The notes: a model not told the origin generated them from the letters alone. A stretch of DNA of 64,000 bases from Dugong dugon (GCA_030035585.1 CM057465.1:27980001-28044000); one strand, 5' to 3'; counted from the stretch's first letter, positions 12,573 through 49,500 are shown. Made by a program: numbers and translations.

Positions 12573-13078
12573 TGTCTTGGTCATCCAGTGCTGTTATAAC
12601 AGAAATACCACAAGTGGATGGCTTTAACAAAGAGAAGTTTATCCTCTCACAGTACAGTAGGCTACAAGACCCAATTCAGGGCATCAGCTCCAGGGGAACA
12701 CTTTCTTCGTTGGCTCTGGAGGAAGGTCCATGTCCTTAATCTTCCCTTGGTCTGGGAGCATCTCAGCGCAGGAACCTCAGGTCCAAAGGACCCACTCTGC
12801 TCCCGGCACTGCTTTCTTGGTGGTATGAGGTTCCCATGTCTTGCTGCTCACTTCTCTCTTTTGTACCTCAAAAGAGATTGGCTTAAGCCATTACCTTATC
12901 TTGCAGACCTCATCAATATAACTGCCGCTAATCCATCTTATTACTTCATAGTGATAGCATTTACAACACATAGGGAAATCACATCAGATGATAAAATGGT
13001 AGACAATCATACAATACTGGGAATCATGAGATAGCCAAGTTCATAGATATTTTTGGGGGACAAATTCAATACATGACA
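12573..13078 (-). mobile_element. ERVL-MaLR LTR (3' LTR of minus-strand copy)
   Basis: The 506-bp block has TG...CA ends on the minus strand (TGTCATGTATTGAATTTGTC start). It carries the family box GGTGGTATGAGGTTCCCATG and the AAAAGAGATTGG motif. It is followed directly by sequence resembling the 3' part of a MaLR internal region, so it is probably a 3' LTR and not a solo LTR. Confidence 0.75.
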
Positions 13079-13920
13079 CCCCCCAAAATTCGTGTCCTTG
13101 TCACATGTAAAACATATTCACCCCATCATATCAGAGCAAAAGTCTTAAATCAACTACAAGTCCAAAATCCAAAAAATTCCTTTTCATCTGTGAAACCTAG
13201 GTTACAAGTTATCTGCTTCCAAAGGTACAATGGCAGAACAGGCACAAGCTAGACACTTCTACTAAAAATGGGAGAAACTGGAGGAAAAGAAGGGATAATA
13301 GGCACCAAGCAAGTTAGCAGAACACATTATATTAGCCCTCAAGGCTTTGAAAATAATGCTCTGTTCTCTGAGACCGTTTACACAACAGCCCTGCCCTCCA
13401 GACTCTAGGCATTGGCCACACTCTCTGGATTCTGAGTGGAGGCCTCTCGGTCCTGGGCTTCAGCTCCGCCTTCCAGGCCCACTGGGACGGCAAATCTGCT
13501 CCCTTGGCTTTAGGTGCAGCATTCTCCTAGTTCATCTGAGTGGCAACTCCACCCTTAGAAATACCAGAGGCCGTGGCTCCGACCTTTGAAACCTCAGAGG
13601 TCCTGGCCATACCTTTTGAGACTGAGGCAGCTTGGCTTCTTGTATTCCTTGTCTCTTCAGCTTCTGCTTCCTGTGGCCTCTCGGCCCTGGAACCTCATGC
13701 CATCATCTGTCTTGCTGGGGCAAGTGTTCCAAAGCTCTGTAGCTCCACGAATAAGTGCCTGGAGGCACCCTACTCCGCCAGGGAGCCTCCTGCACACAGG
13801 CACTCAGCTCTCTCAATCCATGGGTTGGCTCCAGCACTGTCTGGCGCTGGTCTCCTGGTTTTGCTGCTGCTGGTTCTCTGCTGCTGCAAGTTCTCTGCTG
13901 CTTCCAGTCCTCTGCTGCTG
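13079..13920 (-). mobile_element. MaLR internal region, minus strand
   Basis: It starts CCCCAAAATTCGTGTCCTTG, which in this family adjoins the LTR on the antisense strand, and continues with AAGTCCAAAATCC. It is rich in CTGCTG toward the right end. Long open frames here on either strand have low-complexity, Leu/Ser/Cys-rich products and no recognisable domain; I do not consider them genes. Confidence 0.6.
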
Positions 13921-13923
13921 CTG

Positions 13924-14400
13924 CCTTGAATTTGGACTTGTAGCCTACTAGACTGTGAGAGAATAAGATGACTAAAATAGAATTTGGTACCCAGAGTGGG
14001 GTGCTGCTCTAACAGATACCTAAAATGTGGAAGCAGTTTTGAAACTGTAAATGGCCAAGCTGTTAAATGATCTGGAATCCATATCGTTTGAACAGTGATT
14101 GAAAGGATTAGTTATAATGACTTGTAAAAGAAGGGTTTAAAGGTGATCATACGGCTTCTTTCACATGTTTGAGGAGCTTTCCCAGAGAATAGGAATTAAA
14201 TACATGCCATGTAGGTTGAAACAGGAATAATTAATTGTAGGCAGTAGAAAGAGGTAGACTTCATCCGAATCTGAGAAGAATTCAGAATAGAAAATGGAAT
14301 TGGACCCCTCAGAAGTCTGTTTCTAATTCTGAAGTGTTCATGAATGCGTAAAGGCCCTGAGGAAGAACGCAGAGGCAAGAGGTGGAGAATATATCCAGAG
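13924..14400 (+). mobile_element. MaLR LTR end plus internal 5' region, plus strand
   Basis: TTGAATTTGGACTTGTAGCC and ACTGTGAGAGAATAA match the 3' part of the + strand LTR at 57506-57827. Then AATTTGGTACCCAGAGTGGG, typical of the start of the MaLR internal region, begins. This copy is in the opposite orientation to its left neighbour. Confidence 0.6.
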
Positions 14401-14504
14401 ACACCACATTCAGAATATTTTACAAAAACAGGGGGTCTCTTTTAATAGCTGATTGTAAGTAAGTCTAAGTAATATTATCCTTCTCCAATTCATTTTTCAA
14501 GTTA

Positions 14505-14940
14505 CGGAGTGATCTTTTAAAAATGCAAATCTGATCATGTCAGTCCCATTGATTAAAACGTTTCATTGCTTAAGGGTCTTTCAGGCTTGACCCCTGGCTC
14601 CCTCACCAGACTCATCCGGAGCTCTATTTCTCTCTGCATTTTTGTCACACAGGTTTTTTTTCAGTTCCTCAACTATACAGGTTCTCCCTACTTCAAGGTC
14701 ATTGAACACACTGTCTTCTCTGCTTGCAAAGCTCTCCTCCTCTTCTTGCCTGGGTTACTCCTACCCAAAGGCCACTTTCTCCAGGAAGACTTCTCTGGCA
14801 AGCTAAACTAGTTGGGTACCAATATGCAAATTACTCTAAACTGCTTTATCATGATTGTGGTAAAAGCATTCACTGTACAATTGACAATGTCTATCTCCCC
14901 TGCTAAAATGTAAGCTTTTTGAGGACAAAGACTTGTTCAG
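14505..14940 (+). repeat. L2 LINE 3' end
   Basis: Typical L2 order: CAAATCTGATCATGTCA, TGCAAAGCTCTCCTCCTCTT, CCAGGAAGACTTCTCTGG and finally AAAATGTAAGCTTTTTGAGG. Confidence 0.75.
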
Positions 14941-14942
14941 CA

Positions 14943-15016
14943 CCAGTTGTCATCAATTTAGTTCTCACTCATAGCAACCTTATGTGTATCAGAGCAGAAC
15001 TGTGTTCTATAGGGTT
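14943..15016 (-). repeat. AfroSINE/RTE tail fragment
   Basis: GTTCTCACTCATAGCAACCT and GAACTGTGTTCTATAGGGTT are the reversed tail of the SINE; the tRNA-like head is missing. Confidence 0.65.
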
Positions 15017-15023
15017 GGTTTTT

Positions 15024-16462
15024 GTTTTTTTTTTTAATTAAAAAATTTATTTTGTTGTTGTTGAGAATATACATAGCAGAACATATACCAATTCAACAAT
15101 TTCAACATGTACAATTCAGTGACATTGATTCTATTTTTCAAGTTGTGCAACCATTCTCATCCTCCTTTTCTGAGTTGTTCCTTTCCCATTAACACAAACC
15201 CACTACCTCCTAAGGTTCCTATCTTTCTAGTTGCTGTTGTCAGTTTGATCCCATATAGTTCTTAAAAGAGCATCGTGTTCAAGGCAGATATTTTTTACTT
15301 GTTAAGTTAAACTATTGTTTGGTTTTAAGAAGACTTCAGGGAATATTTTTGGTTTAAGGTTTTCAGAACAGTTTCAGGTGTTCATCTAGCCTCCATGGCT
15401 CCAGAAAGTCTAGAGTCCATGAGAATTCTAAATTTTGTCCTGCATTTTCTCCCTTTTGACCAGGATTCTTCTATGGAATCTCTTTTTTGTTTGTTTATTG
15501 TTATAGTTTACCTGAAAGTTTACATTTCAAGTTAGTCTCTTATACAAAAATTTATACATACATTGTTATGTGACCCTAATTGCTCTCTCCATACTGTGAC
15601 AGCACACTCCTCCTTTCTTCTATGGAATCTTTGATCTAAGTATTCAGTAACGGTAGCCAGGTAACAACCAATTCTGGTCACATGGCAAAGGAGGCAATTT
15701 TTTTATGGAGGCAATTAGCCACACATTCTATTTCCTCCTCCTATTCCTGACTCTTCTTCCTCTGTTGCTCCAGGTGAATAGAGACCAATTGTTGTGACTT
15801 GTATGGTCACTTGCAAGCTTTTAAGACCCCAGGCACTACACAATGACCTAGGAGGTAGAAGAGAAGCACTAAACACGTTATTAGGCCTATGAACTGGAAT
15901 GTTCCATGAAACTATGACCCTAAACTTCCAAAGCAAGGAACCAACCCCCATGAGGTGTTTAGTTGTACATAATGAGCCTCAGTAGCTACTTTTTTTGTTG
16001 TTGTTGTTGTAAATATATCTATCACACAACTTTCACCAATTGAATTTTTTACATGTATACAATTTATTGACGGCATTTACAATAATCAGCTGTGCAACCC
16101 TACCCTTAATCAATGTGATTTTTCTGTCACCATAAACCAAAAATTGGTACTCCATGAGCAATAACCCCTCCTCCCCTTTCCCCTTCCTTCTCTCCCCTGG
16201 TAACCACTAATAAACTTTGGTCTCTATTCATTTTCCTTTTCTTGTCTTTTTATATAAGTAAGGTCATACAATACTTGTCCTTTTGTAGTTGACTTATTTC
16301 ACTCAGCATAATGTCTTCAAGCTCCACCCATATTGTGGCATGTATCAACACTTTATTTCTCCTACTGGCTGAATCGTATTTCATTGTATGTATATAACAC
16401 ATATTGTTTATCCATTCATTTGTTGATTGGTATTTAGGTTGTTAACCACCTTTTGGCTATTG
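15024..16462 (-). mobile_element. L1 3' end, minus strand, with nested L1 insert
   Basis: It begins with a poly-T (reversed poly-A), then an L1 3' UTR (CTTGCAAGCTTTTAAGACCC at about 15.82 kb, also present at 63.4 kb). At its right end is the reversed terminus of ORF2 (TGACTTATTTCACTCAGCAT, TATCCATTCATTTGTTGATT). A second, younger L1 3' end is nested at 15482-15614. The element is truncated on the right by SINEs. Confidence 0.85.
15482..15614 (-). mobile_element. 5'-truncated L1 3' end with perfect target-site duplication
   Basis: This 133-bp insert starts with a T-rich tail and matches the L1 3' terminus at 62.75 kb (AGTTTACATTTCAAGTTAGT, CATTGTTATGTGACC). It is flanked by TTCTTCTATGGAATCT at 15466-15481 and again at 15615-15630. 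Confidence 0.85.
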
Positions 16463-16605
16463 TGACTCCATAGGGTTTTTAACAGCTGATTTTTCAGAAA
16501 TAGATCACCAGGCCTTTCTTCTGAGGCACTTCTGGATGAACTCGAGCCTCAAACCTTTCAGTTAGCAGCCAAGCATGTTAACCATTTGTACCATCCAGGG
16601 ACTCC
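16463..16605 (-). repeat. AfroSINE
   Basis: Reversed SINE: tail CTCCATAGGGTTTTTAACAG, then CAGTTAGCAGCCAAGCATG and ACCATCCAGGGACTCC at the head. Confidence 0.75.
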
Positions 16606-16758
16606 AAAACCAGTTGCCATCTAGTGGACTCTGACTCATAACTATCGCATGTATGTCAGAGTAGAGCTATGCTCCACAGGGTTTTCAGTGGCTGATTTTT
16701 CAGAAGCAGATGGTCAGGTCTTTCTTCTGAGGTACCTCTGGGTGGACTTGAACCTCCA
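16606..16758 (-). repeat. AfroSINE, second copy in tandem
   Basis: Reversed tail (AACCAGTTGCCATCTAGTGG, CTCTGACTCATAACTATCGC) followed by the body; it is truncated before the tRNA-like head. Confidence 0.75.
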
Positions 16759-17127
16759 TCCATATGTCAGCATAGTACCTAGCATATGATGGGCACAAAT
16801 ATTTGTGAATGGAAGAATAGACTGTTTTTTTTTTTTTTTGTTATAGTTTGAAGTATAAAAGTGGTCTGATGAAAGAGAGTATGTTTGCCCAACTGACATC
16901 AGCTTTCTAGTGGTAAAGTTTGAGGAACACCAATATGGTTTCTTGAAAGAGTAGATTTCATGGAAGAAATGGGAGGCAGATTAGTAAATATATGCAGTAA
17001 TCAAGTCTTCCATCAAGGTGGAGTCATTATGGAAAATGTGAAGCTTCACAGAAGACAGAAAAACTAGTAAGCCTGGTTTAAGATGTATCATTTACTCACT
17101 CATTCACAAATATTTATAGAGTGCCTA

Positions 17128-17290
17128 AAACCCTGGTGGCATAGTGTTTAAGTGCTACGGCTGCTAACCAAAAGGTTGGCAGGTCAAATCCACCAGGCAC
17201 TCCTTGGAAACTCTATGGGGCAGTTCTAGTCTGACCTATATAGGGTAGCTATGACTCGGAATCAACTTAATGGCAACGGTTTGTTTTGGT
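17128..17290 (+). repeat. AfroSINE
   Basis: ACCCTGGTGGCATAGTG head, GCTGCTAACCAAAAGGTTGG body, and tail TATGACTCGGAATCAACTTA. It is inserted within an older LINE/MIR-type fragment (ATTTATAGAGTGCCT left, ATTATGTGCC right). Confidence 0.9.
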
Positions 17291-17300
17291 ATTATGTGCC

Positions 17301-17450
17301 ATGGAGCCCTGGTGGCACAGTGGTTAAGAGCTCAGCTGCTAACCAAAGGTCGGCAGTTCGAATCCATGAGGCAGTTCTACTCTGTCTTACAGGGTCGCTA
17401 GGAGTCGGAAGCAATGGACAGCAACGATTTTGTTTTGTTTTGTTTTTTTT
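17301..17450 (+). repeat. AfroSINE with internal deletion
   Basis: Head GGAGCCCTGGTGGCACAGTG and intact B-box GCAGTTCGAATCC. The segment between CCATGAG and GCAGTTCTACTCTG is missing, and the tail is GGGTCGCTAGGAGTCGGA with a TTTTG-rich end. Confidence 0.9.
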
Positions 17451-17463
17451 AATGTGCCACATG

Positions 17464-17515
17464 GTGACTCCTTGAGTCGGAATTGACTCGATGGCCACTG
17501 GTTTGATTTGGTTTA
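17464..17515 (+). repeat. AfroSINE tail fragment
   Basis: GAGTCGGAATTGACTCGATG with TGGTTTGATTTGGTTT; only the tail is present. Confidence 0.75.
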
Positions 17516-17585
17516 CTATGTCTCTGGCCCTGGGGGCTGGGAATTCAGAGGTGAGCAAGTCAGACACAACCCTTGCCCTTAACAA

Positions 17586-18129
17586 ACCTAAACAAAATGA
17601 GGAGAAATAGTCAGCAAAGTAATTTCCATGAAGTGTGGTAAACGCTGGTAAGGCAAATATTGGTGTTATGAAATACCTTAGTTGGGGGCAGGAGAGACGG
17701 GAATGGGACCGGTGGTCAGGGAAAGTACTGGTGTTACGAAAAACCTAAGTGGGGAGCGGGGAAGGAGGGAAGGGGATGGGATTGGGTGGTCAGGGAAGCC
17801 TTTCGGGTTTAAGCTGAGACCTGGAAAATGAGTAGGAAACCTGGCTGTCTGTGGAACCGAAAGAAATTCAATAACTATGATTTGGGGTCCTACCAAGAGA
17901 TCGAAGGGCACCTTGGCAGATTTGGCTTACAGTGACCCCTGGTGTGAGAGGTTATTAACTTTGTGAATATTCCCAGGGCGAGAACGATGTGGTTCTGCAT
18001 TTCAACATTTGACCTACGCTGGGCTTGCCTCAAATGACTGATTCCTTATTTCCATAGGCTCTTACCACTGCAGGGGAGTGGTGGAAGGTGGGGAAGACTG
18101 TTGGTAGGCACGATATTCAACACTGAACC
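17586..18129. other. upstream flank of RAB21 promoter
   Basis: Unique-looking sequence. Two similar blocks, TATTGGTGTTATGAAATACC (17660) and TACTGGTGTTACGAAAAACC (17727), each followed by a G-rich GGGA stretch, suggest a small degenerate tandem duplication of about 67 bp. No coding region is supported. Confidence 0.45.
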
Positions 18130-18506
18130 CCTCCTCCGGAAGAGGCCCCAGAAGCCCCGCCCATGTCAAGGCACGGTTTTTTGGCTCGGGTCCCAGGGGC
18201 CGCCCTCGGCCGCGGCGGTCACGTGACCCGAAGTGTGACGTAGGAGGAAGGAGACGCCATTAGAGGGAGGCGGAGAGGGAACGCTCTTCGCCTTTCCTCT
18301 GGTTCCTAACGTAGTGATTGGGGCTCTTCGTTCTCAGACTTGCCCTCGGCTCTTCCAGCCTCGCTCTGAGGAAGGAGCGGAGACGGCGCCTGGGGTCTGC
18401 AGGTCCGGTGCGGAGTGGGCTGCGCCGGCTTCTGCTGTGAAGGTTCTGCCGAGGTTGTGGGCAGCTCAGCGCGCCTCGAGGGCTCGTGCGGCGGGGAAGC
18501 GACGGG
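18130..18506 (+). promoter_or_regulatory. RAB21: RAB21 CpG-island promoter and 5' leader
   Basis: This GC- and CpG-rich block contrasts sharply with the AT-rich flanks, and CpG richness continues through exon 1 to about 18.85 kb. No TATA box is seen. Visible candidate sites are a palindromic GTCACGTGAC E-box at 18218-18227 (USF or MiT/TFE type), TGACGTA (ATF/CREB-like) at 18236-18242 and a GCCAT YY1 core at 18256-18260. Transcription probably starts at about 18.25-18.35 kb. No ATG occurs between 18260 and the RAB21 start codon. Confidence 0.85.
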
Positions 18507-44695
<26,189 letters not shown>

Positions 44696-44718
44696 CTGTT
44701 CACACATAAGAAATTAAA

Positions 44719-44749
44719 ACACACACACACACACACATACACACACACA
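44719..44749 (+). repeat. (AC)n microsatellite in RAB21 3' UTR
   Basis: Alternating AC, interrupted once by AT, 23 bp after the RAB21 stop codon. Confidence 0.95.
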
Positions 44750-45659
44750 AACTGTGGATCATTGCCCTCAACATGAAGACTGCCATATTCCAAGTCACGT
44801 TATTTTACCAATGGAGTTATAGAATTAATAGTATTTTAAATTACGTTTATAACACTGCAGAGACCTTAAGTGCTAAACCTAGTGGAATTTGTGACCAGAG
44901 AATTGGCATTTTCTACAAATGTTAACAAAGCAATTACCAATGGCCTTTTTACATATTTTTTTCTTTAATGAGAAATAATATGCATGTAGAAAAGACCTAC
45001 TTAAAGGCTTCATTTATATTCTTTTAAATCAAATTTTTATTTAATAACTTATATATGTTGTTGGAATGATACACATTTTTGCAGCCCTTTGTATTTTGTG
45101 GTAGTTTGAATTGTATCACTTCTGAACAGCAAACTGTTTTTGTTTTTGTTTTTTTAATTAGCAGATACCTGAAGTACTATTTTTGCAGGGTTTGCACAGG
45201 CCCCTAACTGTCTACTACTTTGATATAATCTATATACATCCTTTATGCTGAGCTAGTAAAATACATTGTAAATTACATATTAAATATTTTATCTGCTTTT
45301 ACGAGCGCAAGGTGCAAAAATATATATGCTAGTCTCATTGATGACTGTAAAGTGAATTAACATATGGTGATAATGCCTAAGCTTTTTGACTCTGATACAA
45401 AGATCATAGCTCCCCTTCACTTTTGTCTTAACTTGAAAGTGGGCGTGTTTAAATTTTTACTTGAACTGCTGCTGTTGTCACATTTTTTTGCCTTTGTAAG
45501 TCCATCTGATGACTGAACAGCAGTATTTGCCTTTTGGTTTGTGTTTTTTGTTTTTTTTTTCTAAGAGGTGATGTCTGCCAATTTCGCTTTAGAATGGTTA
45601 CTTTAGAAGTATTTGAGTGAAGCATGCTGAGTTTCACATCTGCAATGGCTTTAGTTTTC

Positions 45660-45703
45660 CTTAGGCTTTATATGAAATGGGCTTAGGCTTTATATGAAAT
45701 GGG
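45660..45703 (+). repeat. 22-bp tandem duplication in RAB21 3' UTR
   Basis: Two adjacent identical 22-bp units, each containing TAGGCTTTATATGAAATGGG. Confidence 0.9.
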
Positions 45704-46217
45704 TTCACTGGTGTGAGAAGAGAGGAAGAGTTCCCACATAGTAGCCACTCACTAACACGCATTCATACAGCATGCTAGTGGTAGTGTATGCTCCTGAGGC
45801 AGCACTTTCAGATCCTTTTGTGAGCAAGTTGTATTTTTTCATTGCTTGCCAGAGACGAACACAGAAAGTTTCGTTTCATTTTGTAAGAGCTATCCTTCTG
45901 TGTTTCTGTGAAGGGAAACATTTCATGTAATGCAGTTATAGCAAACACTGGAAAGATTTATTATAAAATTACATTCTTGTATACTTTGTAAATTAGCCCC
46001 TCATTAGTTTTTTTTCAAGCATAGGACTGAACTTAAATTTGTTAATTTTAATAGAATCAGGCATTGCTCACAGAAGGAACATAGATTGTGAAAATTAACA
46101 TAAATTGTTCTAATACATATATTTTTCCATTCTGTCATGCTTGGAAAACTAGTAAATACTATATCTAAGATAAAGTGGAATGGCCCCTGGATTTACTTAT
46201 AAGAAGCAGTAGTATGC

Positions 46218-46223
46218 AATAAA
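46218..46223 (+). promoter_or_regulatory. candidate RAB21 polyadenylation signal
   Basis: An AATAAA hexamer lies about 1.5 kb after the stop codon, in a T/A-rich context. Use is inferred from position only. Alternative AATAAA hexamers occur downstream, beyond the Tigger-like insertion. Confidence 0.45.
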
Positions 46224-46521
46224 GCTGTTAGCATCAGCAATTAAGAGGATATAAGGAGGTTCAAGTTAATGAAAAAGTACTATCATATTTTTAAACAATA
46301 GTGTGAACATTCTCAAATAGGTTAAAATTTGAATGAATTGACACCCTGATGCTATGATATTAGAATTTTGACTTAAAAATAGTAAGTGTTCTGTGAGCCC
46401 TCATTTTACCGTCTTTATTTTCTTTGCCGAACAACACACTGATTGTTCTGTGTGTTTGGCGAAGGTGGGTGTACAAAGAGTCAGGAGAAAAGTTAAAATT
46501 GTCTTTTATGGGGTGACTGTA

Positions 46522-47180
46522 CAGTCATGCGTCGCTTAACGTCTACAATATGTTCTGTGAATTAGGATGTTATGCAGTTTGGACGCTGTGCAAACACCAC
46601 ATTGTATACAGGTAGTCCCCGGGTTATGCTCCCAGCCCGCCCACTGTTTCACCACCTTTAGAAGCAGGAGCAGCCCAGGCCCCGCAGCCCTCTCTGCTGG
46701 CTGCCCCCCAGGTGTATTCACTGGTTACTGGTGGCCAGCCTTGCAGTGTGTGCAGTTGTTGGCCAGACTTTGTGCACCTCTGGGTGCAGGGCAGTGACTG
46801 AGTGGTGAGCGGGTGTGTGGGTGCTGGGAGTGCAGCTGGCAGTGGCACGCCCTGGCTGCCACTGCCCTGTTGATGCAGCTGCATCCTGATCATGTGCAGC
46901 CACCTGGAGCTGGGAGCCCGCAAGCCCCTGGGCCCAGCTGGCACCCACGCCAGCTGTGCAGGGAGTAAACAGCTACATGGCTGCTGGGTGGGTGAATGAA
47001 GCTAGGAGGAGGAAGAGACACTGCAGGGATTGGGATGTGCCCTGGAGCCCCACTGGTCTTTCACTCCGGGGGTTTGGGCTCAGGAAAGGTGCTTTCTCTT
47101 TAAAAAAAGAAAACCTTATGGGACCACGGACATAACGTGGTTGGATGTTGCCCGAATGGACGTTATGCAGCGCATGACTG
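46522..47180. mobile_element. Tigger-like DNA transposon with GC-rich interior
   Basis: Terminal inverted repeats CAGTCATGCGTCGCTTAACG (left) and the reverse of CAGTCATGCGCTGCATAACG (right), flanked by TA on both sides as expected for Tc1/mariner/pogo elements. The right end includes TATGGGACCACGGACATAAC, typical of Tigger relatives. The interior is strongly GC-rich and lacks a transposase. A second transposon-like start (AGGTAGTCCCCGGGTTATG) lies at about 46611. Confidence 0.8.
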
Positions 47181-47282
47181 TAGTCTCTTGGTTCTCTGTG
47201 AAGCTTGTGTTTATGGGGAGGGGGTGGAGGGTTGGGGAGGCAGTGGGAATCATGAGTATAGACACAGGAAACTTTGGTTTTG

Positions 47283-47300
47283 CCCCCCCCCCCCCCCCCC
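47283..47300 (+). repeat. C18 homopolymer
   Basis: Eighteen consecutive C bases. Confidence 0.95.
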
Positions 47301-49500
47301 AATCCTGGCTCTTTATGAGGGAGTAAAGAAAGCTTTGCCATTCTTACTGCTGTAGATGCAGATGGTAAATAAGTTCTCCATTGGAATTAAATATGGTGTC
47401 TAAAACTAGTTAAGAGATGAAACTGAGCTTTATTCCAAAAAATAAAATCATAAAGCCTGATAATTAGTGAGCTGCACACTTGATTTTTGATCCTGTGTTA
47501 ATGGTTTAAAGTACAGATAGGAACCTCTGCTTCAGTTTCCTGATAATTATAGGTAGAATACAACCACTTTTCATATATATATATATATTTAACTCTGCCT
47601 TGGTTTCTGTGTATCTTTCGTTAACCTCAAGTATTTCATTCTTTTTTTACCTGTAATTTAGGCCAATTCAGTAGCATCAGTAGATAATATGGTATACCTG
47701 TCATTGCCCTGATGCCCAAAAGGTCTTTAACCAGGAATAGAGTGAAAGGATAATGTAAGAAGACCAATCAACTGCAGTGTATATGCAAAGGAAAATAAAA
47801 AGACGATAAACCAAGGCTGAAGAAATTTTTCTGATACTTTCTTCACCAATCTAGTATATATCTTTTGTGTTTCTATCCTTATAATTGTGCTGTTAGGAAG
47901 AATACACAAGTTATCATGTTTTGTAGTAAAAGTAGTAGGTAGAATAGAGCCAGTATTTTTTTCAACTGTTAAGTGTAACATATATAATTAAAAATTGGTT
48001 TAAATAGTCATTAAAAAATACCTGAATATTATTATGTTAAAAGTACACAGTCATTGTTTCTGTATCAATGATGGATATTCTGCTTGTTTTGCTTTGTGAT
48101 TACATGGGAAGATTACTTTTAAAAATGTATATTACAATAATTTTTGAGTAAGCAGTAATCTTAAAAAAGCATATTATTATATGAAATATGAGTGTTTGAA
48201 TTTGTTTTATTCTGGGGTATCTCCTGAGAATACCCTAAAGCCATGACTGTTACAGCTAAATGGAAATCTTTTGTTTAATATTAGCTTCTTATTATTAGTG
48301 GAGTACTTTTAATTTGGCATTAAAATAGAAAGGATATTTAATTTTTAGATTTGCAGGGAGAAAAGATAAAATTGGGGAAATACGGAAGGAAAGTAGTGAG
48401 GAATAGTATAGAAGTCAGATATAAAACTTTATAACCTGATAACTTTTTTAAAACACTTCTAAAAATTCATAACTTTTATCAAGTAGCTTCTAAATAAGGC
48501 AAGCTATGCATTGTGCCAAATATGTAGGACATTTGAACAAAATAAATGAAATCATAATACTATCTGTTTCTTTTAGTACATAATTTGCAATTTTTATAAA
48601 TGCTACCAGGAATCTAGATCATTGATCTTATATGATCTCCAGATAATACAGTTTACCCTTATAATTACCACTTACATTATCTCCAGAGGTAATTTGATCT
48701 GTGCCTTTAACTTGAAATTTATCATTTGACTTGTCTGCCAGACTTTTCCAGCTCTTACATGTGATCAGTTCAGATGCTGAGATCTTCTAGCAAAGGGTGT
48801 AGATTGGTGGTGCCCAGCAAAAGCTTCACATTAATATCTAAAGATACAGCGACTGAGTAGATCCTTAAGTACTCTTTTCTGAATTACAAAATCCATTACT
48901 TAGATTTTAATAATTAAAAGCTTGGATTCATTGAGCGTGTGCATTTACTTGACTTCATAATAGACAATAAGCCTAGTATGTTGCTGTTCTGTTACTTTTA
49001 TTCATCTTTGACAGAGAAGATTGTGGACCAAAATTCATGCTACACATTGTATCTGACTTTGGTGGCCTTTCCCTTTTCAAGAAGACAAATTAATCACAAT
49101 GATTTTTGAGCAAAATTTCCCTAAATTTAAGTAATTTTAGTGTTATATGTAATGAAGAAAAAAAATACTCGTGTTTCCAATTTTAAACAAATGCTTCTCT
49201 TGTAAACCAATACTGCTTTAATTTGTTTGTGTATTTCTAAATGCACTTGGCAATTTGGGAGCATGGGCCCTTTTTTTCCCCTACCTGGAATTGAAGATTT
49301 GGGCCCAAAAAATAGCTTAATGAATATCTGAATTTTCTAATATTTTTCCAGTGTCTTTAAAGGATATTTTTGATATTATAGTATTAAATTATCTAGGTCC
49401 CCTCTTGGCCTTTTTGGAGAAGGAAACAGAATGAAATCCATTTTAAAAAATCAGCTGAAGAGCCAGGAATATGCCTCTTGCATGCCCCCTCCTGATACTG
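47301..49500. other. RAB21 3' flank or long 3' UTR, no feature named
   Basis: AT-rich, apparently repeat-poor sequence with AATAAA at 47441, 47794 and 48541. It could belong to a longer RAB21 3' UTR. A (TA)n run lies at 47574-47588. No coding region is supported. Confidence 0.4.

Larger units (their letters stand above)
44696..46240 (+). other. RAB21: RAB21 3' UTR (minimum proposed extent)
   Basis: This AT-rich sequence follows the stop codon. It contains an (AC)n microsatellite at 44719-44749, T-rich runs and a 22-bp tandem duplication at 45660-45703. The first clear AATAAA hexamer is at 46218-46223. Others at 47441, 47794 and 48541 could serve longer transcripts, so the 3' end is not fixed. 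Confidence 0.6.

Noticed and set aside
13347..13951. Several overlapping open frames of 80-129 codons
   Set aside because: They fall in MaLR internal sequence, overlap in different frames and give low-complexity Leu/Ser/Cys-rich products with no domain.
46567..47355. Cluster of open frames on both strands at 46.6-47.35 kb
   Set aside because: They arise from the GC-rich interior of the Tigger-like element. Products overlap in several frames and have no recognisable domain or splice context.
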